Source of the DNA: Belliella pelovolcani
Lineage (GTDB): Bacteria > Bacteroidota > Bacteroidia > Cytophagales > Cyclobacteriaceae
DNA length: 64,000 nucleotides
Assembly: GCF_900156785.1 (NCBI RefSeq)
Contig: NZ_FTOP01000001.1
Coordinates: 310,001 to 374,000 of the forward strand
Reading direction: 5' to 3'
This document shows positions 36,402 to 44,561 of this stretch, one piece after another (within the stretch, counting starts at the first letter, position 1; each line of letters starts with the position of its first letter). A program made the position numbers and the translations under genes. The notes under the pieces are model-generated. The model saw nothing but the letters and a program-made list of their open reading frames with translations, was not told the origin of the DNA and did no database searches.

Positions 36402-36417
36402 TACCGTACGTACGGTA
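36402..36417. promoter_or_regulatory. 16-bp palindromic operator before the TauE-like gene
   Basis: Perfect palindrome TACCGTACGTACGGTA, GC-richer than its surroundings, between the TauE-like start codon and the upstream repeat island. TetR/AcrR-type repressors often bind such sites, but no regulator gene lies next to it. Confidence 0.6.
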
Positions 36418-36433
36418 TCGAAGATTTTTAATT

Positions 36434-36548
36434 GTTTCACGCAACGAGCGCAAAGAGACTCGAAGCGATCGAAACGTGGGTTTAACTGTTAATTTATGTT
36501 TTCCCTCGCTGCGATCGCTGCGTCACCGTTGCGACCGCTGCGAGAAAC
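36434..36548. repeat. REP-like imperfect inverted repeat
   Basis: Arms at 36434-36455 (GTTTCACGCAACGAGCGCAA...) and 36527-36548 (...CGCTGCGAGAAAC) are reverse complements with a few mismatches. The interior is also rich in GCGATCGC-type words. Its GC content is far above the local average. An open frame through it carries an Arg/Ser/Cys-rich translation typical of such non-coding repeats. Confidence 0.55.
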
Positions 36549-36550
36549 TA

Positions 36551-36742
36551 TTATTTCTTATGAAACTTAAACCCAACACCTACAGACCAAAGCCATTCAT
36601 CAGTTGTATCAAAATGATAGAAGGGCACAAAGAATACCCAATTTTTGATATCTAATCGAGGCGCAACTCCAAGCTTGGCTCCGGTTTTTCCATCTCTAAT
36701 ATAAAAACAAGTTTCGGATTCAACCCAAGGCTGGAATATCAA
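36551..36742 (-). pseudogene. 3' fragment of an unidentified gene
   Basis: Minus-strand frame encoding CFYIRDGKTGAKLGVAPR, then a DIKNWVFFVPFYHF segment, then WLWSVGVGFKFHKK. This looks like a genuine protein C-terminus, possibly the last strands of an outer membrane barrel. There is no ATG (a TTG at 36742 is the only nearby start), and the upstream frame turns into unrelated sequence. Best read as a remnant of a truncated gene in a repeat-rich island. A short real protein is possible. Confidence 0.35.
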
Positions 36743-36916
36743 AGATGATATAGAATATCTAGATTGATGAAGAAGGGGATGAGTAGGTTATGAATTTCGG
36801 TTTTCTTATCAGCCTGAGCATGCAGAAATTCATAGAAGTGAATCAGAAGTCGGGGCGGGCTAGGAATTTGAGTAGGGCCGTAAGGCTTGAATTTTTTGAC
36901 CCTGTGATCTAGTGTC

Positions 36917-36949
36917 AGACCTGTCAGGTTTTGAAAACCTGACAGGTCT
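36917..36949. repeat. Perfect 33-bp palindromic intergenic repeat
   Basis: AGACCTGTCAGGTTTT-G-AAAACCTGACAGGTCT, arms of 16 bp with a single central base and no mismatch. Palindromes with a CCTGTCAGGTTTT core are, to my knowledge, frequent between genes in several Bacteroidota genomes. Whether they are REP-like mobile elements or protein-binding sites is not settled by this window. Confidence 0.8.
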
Positions 36950-37015
36950 AAATGGATCTCATTCGTTTCGTCGGCCATTTTTATTAAATTCACACTTCAC
37001 TTATTATGAACCACA

Positions 37016-37828
37016 ATGCCTATTTTGCCTTCCAAATCAAGACTTGCCCATATCGTCTTCGAACATGATGACAAAGCTTCCAAAAATTTTGATTTAGCCA
37101 TTCTGATATTGATTCTGGGAAGTCTTATCGTGGTGATTTTAGATTCTGAGCCCAGTATATACCGTGACTACCATCGAGAGCTCTTGATCCTTGAATGGGT
37201 ATTTACAGGACTTTTTACTGTAGAGTATGGATTGAGAATTTGGCTCAGTAAAAGAAAATGGGGATATATCTTTAGTTTTTATGGACTGGTAGATCTTTTG
37301 GCCATAGTACCTACCTTTTTGAGTCTAATTTTAGCGGGCACACAGTTTCTAGTGGTGATCAGGGCATTGAGGCTACTTAGAGTTGTGAGGATCCTCAAGC
37401 TTGGCCGATACATGAAAGAAGCGGAGGTCCTCAAGTCAGCCTTGAAAGCAAGTAAACTCAAAATCCAACTTTTTTTAGGAACGGTTGTGACCATAGTATT
37501 GATTGCAGGCACACTTATGTTTATAGTGGAAGGTCCAGAAAGCGGATATACCAGTATAGGAATGTCTATGTATTGGGCCATTGTGACGCTGACTACAGTG
37601 GGGTTTGGTGACATAACACCCTTGACTCCTCTAGGTAAATTTTTGGCTTCTGTTATCATGCTTTTGGGTTATGCAATCATTGCCGTACCCACAGGTATCG
37701 TTACGTCAGAACTTGCCATAGCCAATACCAAAAGCAAGAAAAAGCAAGGGAAAACTTGCAAAAATTGCGAAAGCAAAGGGCTTGACTTGGATGCTGCATT
37801 CTGCAAGTATTGTGGAAAAGAAATTTAA
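37016..37828 (+). CDS. Voltage-gated-type potassium channel with zinc-ribbon tail
   Basis: 270 residues with six helices. S4-like RALRLLRVVRILKLGRY carries regularly spaced arginines. The pore loop has selectivity filter TTVGFGD, and S6 follows. The C-terminus adds a soluble zinc ribbon (CKNCES...FCKYCGKEI). Kv-type bacterial channels are usually tetramers. The zinc ribbon tail is an unusual but recurrent addition. Confidence 0.93.
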   Translation: MPILPSKSRLAHIVFEHDDKASKNFDLAILILILGSLIVVILDSEPSIYRDYHRELLILEWVFTGLFTVEYGLRIWLSKRKWGYIFSFYGLVDLLAIVPTFLSLILAGTQFLVVIRALRLLRVVRILKLGRYMKEAEVLKSALKASKLKIQLFLGTVVTIVLIAGTLMFIVEGPESGYTSIGMSMYWAIVTLTTVGFGDITPLTPLGKFLASVIMLLGYAIIAVPTGIVTSELAIANTKSKKKQGKTCKNCESKGLDLDAAFCKYCGKEI

Positions 37829-37830
37829 TA

Positions 37831-38370
37831 CTATTTCTTTAAAAGCCTCATTTTACTCATAAAGTCCCACAACCCTATTCCCAAAGTCACTGAAATATTG
37901 AGAGAGTGCTTGGTTCCAAGTTGTGGAATTTCAATGACATGATTGGAGGCCTCAATCACTTCCTCCTCCACCCCAAAGACCTCATTACCAAATACCAAGG
38001 CATACTTCTTATCAGCCAATGCTTCGAACTCGTGCAACTTGATACTCCTATCCACTTGCTCGAAGCTACAAATTTCAAAACCTTTCTCTTTCAACTCTTC
38101 CAAAGCCTCCAAGGTAGTTTCTTTGTATTCCCAGTCAACCGATTCCGTTGCTCCAAGGGCGGTTTTTTGTATATCGCGATGGGGTGGAGTACCGGTGATC
38201 CCACAGAGGTAAATTTTCTCGATCAAGAATGCATCTGATGTTCTGAAAGCTGAGCCGACATTATTGAGGCTACGCACATTATCTAAAACTATTACGATTG
38301 GACTTTTTTTTACTTCCTTAAACTCCTCTACTGAGAGCCTGCTGAGCTCTTCCATGCTTAATTTTTTCAT
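37831..38370 (-). CDS. SpoU/TrmH-family RNA 2'-O-methyltransferase
   Basis: 179-residue SPOUT methyltransferase: motif 1 NVRSLNNVGSAFRTSDAF, motif 2 ALVFGNEVFGVEEEVI and motif 3 IPQLGTKHSLNISVTLGIGLWDF. Compact length and no N-terminal substrate-binding domain, like TrmL/TrmH-type tRNA enzymes. The modified base is unknown. Convergent with the channel gene, 2-base gap. Confidence 0.9.
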   Translation of the reverse strand: MKKLSMEELSRLSVEEFKEVKKSPIVIVLDNVRSLNNVGSAFRTSDAFLIEKIYLCGITGTPPHRDIQKTALGATESVDWEYKETTLEALEELKEKGFEICSFEQVDRSIKLHEFEALADKKYALVFGNEVFGVEEEVIEASNHVIEIPQLGTKHSLNISVTLGIGLWDFMSKMRLLKK

Positions 38371-38455
38371 CGGGCTTTGTTTACCTTTCTTTATATTATA
38401 ATTTCAAGCTTTCAAGCAATTCAAAATTAGCACAAAGATTTAATTCAGGGAGCAT

Positions 38456-41068
38456 ATGGCCAAGGCGAAGGCAAAAGAAGTAAAAGAAACCCCATTGATG
38501 AAGCAGTATAATGCCATCAAAGCAAAACATCCAGGGGCTTTATTACTTTTCAGGGTTGGAGATTTTTACGAGACATTTGGAGAAGATGCGATCACTGCCA
38601 GCCGTGTATTAGACATTGTATTGACCAAAAGAGCCAATGGGGCAGCATCTCACATAGAGTTAGCTGGCTTTCCGCACCACTCTTTAGATAGTTACCTCCC
38701 CAAACTCGTGAGAGCTGGCAATCGAGTTGCGATATGTGATCAACTCGAAGACCCCAAGGAAGTCAAAGGAATCGTCAAAAGAGGGGTGACAGAATTGGTC
38801 ACACCAGGCTTGTCTTTCAATGACAATGTCCTAGACAAAAGAAGAAATAACTACCTAGCTTCAATATACTTTGGTAAAGAAACCTTTGGAATTGCTTTTC
38901 TCGACCTTTCTACCGGTGAATTTATGTGTGCTGAGGGCTCTCAGTCCTACATTGAAAAACTACTTCAGAGCTTCACCCCATCTGAAGTCATCTACTCCAA
39001 AGCAGCAAAAGCAAGAGCAGCTGAAATGCTGAAAGACAATTATTCTACTTTTCATTGTGAGGATTGGGTTTTTCAGTATGATTACACTTATGAAAAACTC
39101 ACCAATCACTTTGCAACCAAAAACTTAAAGGGATTTGGGATTGAAAATCTAGATCATGGCATCATATCGGCTGGAGCAATTCTATACTATCTAGAGGAAA
39201 CCGAGCATAAGGACGTCAAACATATCTCTCAAATCTCCAGAATAGCAGAAGAGAAGTATGTATGGCTAGATAAGTTTACCATTCGAAACCTAGAACTCGT
39301 CTACCCTCAGCAAGATGGTGGCATCCCTTTGATTTCCATCTTAGACCATACCGTCACACCTATGGGTTCAAGGATGATGAAAAAATGGATGGTACTTCCA
39401 CTCAAAGAGAAAGAGCCCATTGAAGAAAGGTTGAAAATTGTAGAGCACTTTTACACAGAACAGGAAGGTGCCGAAGAGATATTATCCCACCTTAAGCATA
39501 TTGGTGACTTAGAAAGGCTGATTTCAAAGGTAGCTGTTGGGCGAATCAACCCAAGAGAAATGAATCAGCTGAAGAAAGCGCTTAAAAATACCCTTCCAAT
39601 CAAAGATCAATTAAGAAACGCTACCAATGATTCTTTGAAAAAGATAGCAGATCAGATCAATTCCTGTGAATTTTTGCTAGAGAAAATCGAAAAAGAGCTT
39701 CAAGAAGATGCTCCAATGCTAACCCACCAAGGTAATATTATCAAGGATGGTGTAGACCCTGAACTGGATGAATATCGTGGACTTGCCAATACAGGAAAAG
39801 ATTATCTCGTCCAACTCCAACAAAGAGAGGTACAACGCACAGGAATTAGCTCCTTAAAAATTGCCTTTAATAAGGTCTTTGGCTACTACCTTGAGGTGAC
39901 CAATGCACATAAAGATAAAGTACCCAATGAGTGGATCAGAAAGCAAACTCTGGTTAATGCTGAAAGGTATATCACACCAGAACTTAAAGAATATGAGGAA
40001 AAAATTCTCAATGCAGAAGAGAGAATGATTGCAATTGAGCAGAAATATTTCCTGGCACTGGTACAGGATGCTTCTGAGTATGTGACACAAATCCAACAAA
40101 ACGCAAGAATTTTAGCGACGGTTGATAGCTTGCTTTCTTTTGCAACTGTAGCAAGATTGAATAAATATTCTAGACCAAAAATATCCGATACAGATGCATT
40201 GGAAATCAAAGATGGACGCCATCCTGTGATCGAAAAACAACTTCCTGCAGGTGAAGCATATGTACCCAATGACATTTACTTAGACAATGAAACCCAACAA
40301 ATCATCATCATCACCGGGCCAAACATGGCTGGTAAATCAGCCTTGCTAAGACAGACAGCTTTGATTGTACTTATGGCTCAGATGGGAAGCTTTGTTCCAG
40401 CTTCTTATGCTCGAATCGGAATTATTGATAAAGTTTTTACTCGAGTAGGAGCATCAGATAACCTTTCAAAGGGAGAGTCAACTTTTATGGTAGAAATGAC
40501 CGAAACTGCGAGTATTCTAAATAACCTTTCAGACAGAAGCTTGGTCTTGATGGATGAAATTGGACGTGGCACCTCCACTTATGATGGGATTTCCATAGCT
40601 TGGTCCATTGTAGAATTTCTGCACAATCATCCAAAAAGTAGGGCTAAAACACTATTCGCCACCCACTACCACGAGCTCAACCAACTAGCAGAAGAGTTCC
40701 CAAAGATCAAAAACTTCAATGTCTCAGTCAAAGAAGTTGGCAACAAGGTAATTTTCATGCGCAAACTCAAAGAAGGAGGAAGCGAACATAGCTTTGGTAT
40801 ACATGTGGCACAAATGGCCGGCATGCCAAATCCTGTAGTGCTGAGGGCTTCTGAAATTATGCTTCACTTGGAAAAAGACAAATCTCTAAATGAACAGAAA
40901 GAAAAGATCAAGGAAATGCCCAAAAACAACTATCAATTGAGCCTTTTCGAAATAGACCCTAAATTCAAAGAAGCACAGGAAATGCTCGATGCAATTGACA
41001 TCAATACCATTTCACCTGTAGAGGCCTTAATCAAACTCAATGAAATCAAGAAAAAACTTGAGAATTAA
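38456..41068 (+). CDS. mutS: DNA mismatch repair protein MutS
   Basis: 870 residues, full length. The mismatch-binding domain has the Phe-x-Glu motif in [16 protein letters not shown]. The ATPase domain has [15 protein letters not shown] (Walker A), [29 protein letters not shown] (Walker B) and [12 protein letters not shown]. The C-terminus includes the LSLFE segment and a small tail. Recognises mismatches and recruits MutL. Confidence 0.98.
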   Translation: MAKAKAKEVKETPLMKQYNAIKAKHPGALLLFRVGDFYETFGEDAITASRVLDIVLTKRANGAASHIELAGFPHHSLDSYLPKLVRAGNRVAICDQLEDPKEVKGIVKRGVTELVTPGLSFNDNVLDKRRNNYLASIYFGKETFGIAFLDLSTGEFMCAEGSQSYIEKLLQSFTPSEVIYSKAAKARAAEMLKDNYSTFHCEDWVFQYDYTYEKLTNHFATKNLKGFGIENLDHGIISAGAILYYLEETEHKDVKHISQISRIAEEKYVWLDKFTIRNLELVYPQQDGGIPLISILDHTVTPMGSRMMKKWMVLPLKEKEPIEERLKIVEHFYTEQEGAEEILSHLKHIGDLERLISKVAVGRINPREMNQLKKALKNTLPIKDQLRNATNDSLKKIADQINSCEFLLEKIEKELQEDAPMLTHQGNIIKDGVDPELDEYRGLANTGKDYLVQLQQREVQRTGISSLKIAFNKVFGYYLEVTNAHKDKVPNEWIRKQTLVNAERYITPELKEYEEKILNAEERMIAIEQKYFLALVQDASEYVTQIQQNARILATVDSLLSFATVARLNKYSRPKISDTDALEIKDGRHPVIEKQLPAGEAYVPNDIYLDNETQQIIIITGPNMAGKSALLRQTALIVLMAQMGSFVPASYARIGIIDKVFTRVGASDNLSKGESTFMVEMTETASILNNLSDRSLVLMDEIGRGTSTYDGISIAWSIVEFLHNHPKSRAKTLFATHYHELNQLAEEFPKIKNFNVSVKEVGNKVIFMRKLKEGGSEHSFGIHVAQMAGMPNPVVLRASEIMLHLEKDKSLNEQKEKIKEMPKNNYQLSLFEIDPKFKEAQEMLDAIDINTISPVEALIKLNEIKKKLEN

Positions 41069-41128
41069 TTGTATTTGGGACTTTTTGGTTATAGTTTGGA
41101 GGGTTAATAAATAAGGAGTATCAATCAT

Positions 41129-41932
41129 ATGGATAGTTTTTTACGGGATCGGCTAAGAAAGCAAGGAAAGTTTTCTGATTTTTTTATAGAGTGGAAGGAA
41201 CGAGAGTTTACGGAGACTGACATTGATGAAGATAAACTACTCAAAGACTTAGAAATACTCAGCCAAAACATGGGTATGAAAGAGGGCATCATCATCGGCT
41301 GTATTGATTATAGGGATTTGAGTCTGGCATTTTTTACAGATAATGTGGAGGACATTATGGGATATCCAAGTTCTTTTTTTAGAAAAAAAGGCATGGAAGC
41401 TGTTCTCAGCATGCTACATCCTGAGGATGTGCCAGAGTTGGCCAAATTCCAAAAAATCGTTTTTGACCTTCTTCAAGAACTCAGCAGGGAAGAAATGGAT
41501 ACCTTCGAATTTACCTATATGGTGAGATGGGTGCATAGAGATACAAAAGAGATCAAATGGTTTGCTTGCAAAGTAAGACCCTATTTGATCGATAGGAACA
41601 AGAATGTGGTATTTGATCTTCATGTTCTACTGCTCTTGACGACTCCTCCGCAAGTCAGTAATTTTGACTGGAGCTACTCCTACACTTCCAAAGACGGAGA
41701 TAAAATCCATGCGAGTAAGCGAGAGCCAAAAACAATCAATTTCAAATTAACCAGAAAGGAAAGTTTAATATCGGATATGATCTTGGAGGGAAAAAGTTCG
41801 ATAGATATTGCCAATGATTTGAATATTTCAAAAAACACAGTCAATACCCATAGAAAAAATATCCTAAAAAAGCTCAATGCTAAAACAACGGCTGAAATGG
41901 TGAAAATTTTGCTCAACACAAGGATGAATTAA
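41129..41932 (+). CDS. PAS-like sensor with LuxR-type DNA-binding domain
   Basis: 267 residues. The middle (about 50-170) has a PAS-like fold: IIIGCIDYRDLSLAFFTDNVEDIMGYPSSF, then HPEDVPELAKFQK, then YMVRWVHRDTKEIKWFACKVRPYLI. The C-terminal LuxR helix-turn-helix has LTRKESLISDMILEGKSSIDIANDLNISKNTVNTHRKNILKKLNAKT. Probably a one-component transcription regulator. Ligand and targets unknown. Followed by the tRNA promoter. Confidence 0.85.
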   Translation: MDSFLRDRLRKQGKFSDFFIEWKEREFTETDIDEDKLLKDLEILSQNMGMKEGIIIGCIDYRDLSLAFFTDNVEDIMGYPSSFFRKKGMEAVLSMLHPEDVPELAKFQKIVFDLLQELSREEMDTFEFTYMVRWVHRDTKEIKWFACKVRPYLIDRNKNVVFDLHVLLLLTTPPQVSNFDWSYSYTSKDGDKIHASKREPKTINFKLTRKESLISDMILEGKSSIDIANDLNISKNTVNTHRKNILKKLNAKTTAEMVKILLNTRMN

Positions 41933-41996
41933 TCAGCTGAAAATCAATCTTACAGCGAATAGAAGTAAAAATATTTGATTTTTTTTGATTCCCCCT

Positions 41997-42027
41997 TTTG
42001 CAAATTTAGAAAACTGCTATACCTTTG
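41997..42027 (+). promoter_or_regulatory. Promoter of the tRNA-Gly/tRNA-Leu unit
   Basis: TTTG at 41997-42000, exactly 19 bases, then TACCTTTG at 42020-42027. This is a near-ideal match to the Bacteroidota -33/-7 consensus TTTG-N19-21-TAnnTTTG and the best promoter in the window. Confidence 0.9.
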
Positions 42028-42075
42028 CACACACAAAAGACGAAGATACAAGATCAAAGTCTCAAAATAACAAAA

Positions 42076-42148
<73 letters not shown>

Positions 42149-42152
42149 CACA

Positions 42153-42174
42153 AAAGCCCTTGAATAAGGGCTTT
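42153..42174 (+). terminator. Hairpin between the tRNA genes
   Basis: Perfect 9-bp stem AAAGCCCTT / AAGGGCTTT with a 4-base loop and a GTTGTTT tail. It may terminate part of the transcripts or guide processing between the two tRNAs. The T-tract is interrupted, so termination is likely partial. Confidence 0.6.
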
Positions 42175-42211
42175 GTTGTTTACAAGTAGCTCAGACATCC
42201 GTCAGAGTGAA

Positions 42212-42295
42212 GCCGGGATGGTGGAATTGGTAGACACGCAAGACTTAAAATCTTGTGGCTTCACGGCCGTGCGGGTTCGATTCCCGCTCCTGGTA
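42212..42295 (+). tRNA. tRNA-Leu (TAA)
   Basis: 84-nt class II tRNA: acceptor GCCGGGA with TCCTGGT (two G.U pairs), anticodon loop ACTTAAAA giving anticodon TAA, a long variable arm (TGGCTTCACGGCCGT region) and T-loop GTTCGATTC. The discriminator is A, as required for Leu. CCA not encoded. Confidence 0.96.
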
Positions 42296-42298
42296 CAT

Positions 42299-42330
42299 AA
42301 ACCTCGTAGAAATACGAGGTTTTTTGTTTT
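42299..42330 (+). terminator. Terminator of the tRNA unit
   Basis: Stem AAACCTCGTA / TACGAGGTTT with loop GAAA, followed by TTTTGTTTT, directly after tRNA-Leu. Confidence 0.9.
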
Positions 42331-42380
42331 ATAATACATTTCTAATTCCAACTCCCATCGTTCTTCCTTAACTTTAAGGC

Positions 42381-43073
42381 ATGACTGCTGCAAAAATACT
42401 TGTTATTGAAGATGATGTACGTCTTGCTTCTATCCTTCAGAGAGGTCTCGAAGAGTCAGGGATGCAGGTATTGATTGCATATGATGGCGAACTTGGACTC
42501 AAATTGTTCGAAAGCTATCACCCAGACCTCGTCATTACAGACCTTATTCTACCCAAAATTAATGGATTGGAGCTATCCAAACAGCTAAGAGCAAAATACC
42601 CTCAAGTCCCCATCATTATGCTCACTGCTTTGGGGACGACAGATGACAAAGTAGAGGGTTTCGATGCTGGAGCAGATGATTACCTGGTAAAACCATTTGA
42701 TTTCAGAGAACTTTTGGCTCGGGTCAAAACATTACTTAAAAGAACTAAGGGGAAAAGTAACTATAAACAGCCAGAGACCATAGCATATGCAGATCTAAAA
42801 ATAAACCTCCAGCTCAAAAAGGCCTTTAGAAAAGAGGAGGAAATTACCCTAACTCCAAAGGAATTCAATTTACTCTCTTATTTGATCCAAAACCCTGATA
42901 GAGTACTCTCAAGAGAAGAAATCGCCCAGGAGGTCTGGGGTGTCAATTTCGATACAGGTACGAACTTCATTGATGTATACATCAATTATATTCGGAAAAA
43001 AGTAGATAAACCTTTTGAAGAAAAATTGATTCACACAAGACCTGGTATGGGCTTTATTTTAACAAACCAATGA
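42381..43073 (+). CDS. OmpR-family response regulator
   Basis: 230 residues: receiver with EDD at 10-12, phospho-acceptor Asp54 in LVITDLILPKING, Lys in YLVKPFDF, then a winged helix (LTPKEFNLLSYLI and FIDVYINYIRKKVD). The kinase gene starts inside its stop region (4-base overlap). Its likely DNA target is the TTCTAAT repeat set at 44421-44449, in front of the outer membrane protein gene (inference). Confidence 0.96.
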   Translation: MTAAKILVIEDDVRLASILQRGLEESGMQVLIAYDGELGLKLFESYHPDLVITDLILPKINGLELSKQLRAKYPQVPIIMLTALGTTDDKVEGFDAGADDYLVKPFDFRELLARVKTLLKRTKGKSNYKQPETIAYADLKINLQLKKAFRKEEEITLTPKEFNLLSYLIQNPDRVLSREEIAQEVWGVNFDTGTNFIDVYINYIRKKVDKPFEEKLIHTRPGMGFILTNQ

Positions 43074-44419
43074 ATATCCAACAAAGGATAACTTTTCTAT
43101 TCACTGCAGTGTGCGCTGGGATTCTAGGCATTTTTATGCTAGTTGTATACCTCTCTGCCTCAAAAAACAGGGCAAATGAATTTTATAATATTCTAGAAAA
43201 AGAAGCCATTACCAAGGTTAATTTATTAATAGAGACACAGCTGGATTCATTCACCCTACAAACAATCTACAGGAACAATAGAAAAATCCTCTATGAGGTA
43301 GAGACAGCCATATATGATGACCAGTATAACTTGATCTACCACGATGCTGTAGACATTGATTTTGTCAAAGAGACTCCAGAGATGCTGAGTGAGATTCTCG
43401 ATGCCAAGAGGATTCAATTTACTCAGGAAGATTGGCAAGTGATTGGTATAGTACATCATTCAAAAGGAATGGATTACTTGGTGACTGCTGCGGCATTTGA
43501 CGGCTATGGATTTAGTAAGCTAAATAACTTACGCTCTACCATGATGATTACATTTATCATTGGTTTGGTTGTTATTTTCATGACAGGAAAATACTTCTCT
43601 AAGAATTCTCTGCTCCCACTATCCAAAATGTCTGAGGAAGCCAGAAAAATCTCTGCTAGCAACCTTGACCTTAGACTCAAAGAGGGAAATGATGAAATAG
43701 GAACCATGGCAAAAACTTTCAATGCTATGCTCGAAAGATTAGAAAAATCTTTCGAATCGCAAAAGCAATTTGTCTCCTACCTGGCCCACGAGTTCAGAAC
43801 TCCATTAGCGATCATCATTGGTGAAGTAGAGCTTAGCTTATCCAAACCTCGTCAGGCAGAGGACTATCAACAAACACTTGAAACAGTCCTGAAAGATTCC
43901 AAAAAAATTGCGCAACTCTCTGAATCATTTCTCGATTTAGCCAAAGCTAGTTATGACAAAGCAGAGGTGAATTTTCAAAAAGTAAGGCTTGATGAATGTC
44001 TAATAGAAGCCAGTCAAAAATTACAAAGGAATCATGCTAACTATCGAGTTGAACTGGATCTTGACGAAAGTATCGATGAAGGAACTATTACGATCAATGG
44101 CAACAGCTACTTACTTAGCACGGCATTCAGAAACCTCCTTGAAAATGCTTGCAAATACTCAGAAAACAACTCCTGCAAAGTCCATATCACCTCAATAGAT
44201 AAAAAATGTCATATCTCCTTTTCAGATCAAGGAGTAGGAATCTCAATCGATGAATTGGATGACATTTTCAAACCATTTTTTAGGGGGAGCAGTAGAGAGC
44301 TTTCAGAAGGATCAGGTATAGGCCTCTACTTGGTAGAGAAAATCATCCAACTTCACGAGGGAAAAATCTTCGTGGATTCTGAAGTTGGTAAAGGGAGTAC
44401 ATTCACGGTCATCTTGTAG
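43070..44419 (+). CDS. Sensor histidine kinase with HAMP domain
   Basis: 449 residues: helices about 8-29 and 157-175 around a periplasmic sensor. A HAMP linker follows (PLSKMSEEARKISASNLDLRL), then phosphoacceptor His240 in YLAHEFRTPLAI, N-box FRNLLENACKYS, SDQGVGIS and GSGIGLYLVEKII. Partner of the regulator upstream. The sensed signal is unknown; the neighbouring outer membrane protein suggests an envelope cue. Confidence 0.95.
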   Translation: MNIQQRITFLFTAVCAGILGIFMLVVYLSASKNRANEFYNILEKEAITKVNLLIETQLDSFTLQTIYRNNRKILYEVETAIYDDQYNLIYHDAVDIDFVKETPEMLSEILDAKRIQFTQEDWQVIGIVHHSKGMDYLVTAAAFDGYGFSKLNNLRSTMMITFIIGLVVIFMTGKYFSKNSLLPLSKMSEEARKISASNLDLRLKEGNDEIGTMAKTFNAMLERLEKSFESQKQFVSYLAHEFRTPLAIIIGEVELSLSKPRQAEDYQQTLETVLKDSKKIAQLSESFLDLAKASYDKAEVNFQKVRLDECLIEASQKLQRNHANYRVELDLDESIDEGTITINGNSYLLSTAFRNLLENACKYSENNSCKVHITSIDKKCHISFSDQGVGISIDELDDIFKPFFRGSSRELSEGSGIGLYLVEKIIQLHEGKIFVDSEVGKGSTFTVIL

Positions 44420-44420
44420 A

Positions 44421-44449
44421 TTCTAATAGAATTCTAATTTTTTTCTAAT
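44421..44449 (+). promoter_or_regulatory. Three TTCTAAT repeats with 11-bp period
   Basis: TTCTAAT at 44421-44427, 44432-44438 and 44443-44449, exactly 11 bp apart. Direct repeats at this period are the classic binding pattern of OmpR/PhoB-type regulators. They end 33 bases before a TATTTTTG -7 box, a fitting activator position for the downstream outer membrane protein gene. Confidence 0.7.
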
Positions 44450-44482
44450 TGTCCTCCAATTAAGCTTTGCATTAACCAGAAG

Positions 44483-44490
44483 TATTTTTG
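44483..44490 (+). promoter_or_regulatory. -7 box (TATTTTTG) before the Omp85-like gene
   Basis: TATTTTTG fits TAnnTTTG. The nearest TTTG (44466-44469) is only 13 bases away, so a proper -33 element seems missing. That fits a promoter that depends on an activator. Confidence 0.55.
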
Positions 44491-44561
44491 TATTCTCAAA
44501 TTAAAACTAAAAACACCTATTTGAGACCCGCCTTTTTTTGAATTTCATAAAACCACAAGAT

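Noticed and set aside
36398-36655. Open frame of 85 codons rich in Arg, Ser and Cys across the repeat island
   Set aside because: Its translation is produced by the GC-rich inverted repeat; there is no leader, and composition is unlike neighbouring genes.
42185-42211. A tRNA-like AGTAGCTCAG word before tRNA-Leu
   Set aside because: It matches only the D-arm of tRNA-Gly over about 10 bases; no acceptor or T-arm, so at most a decayed remnant.
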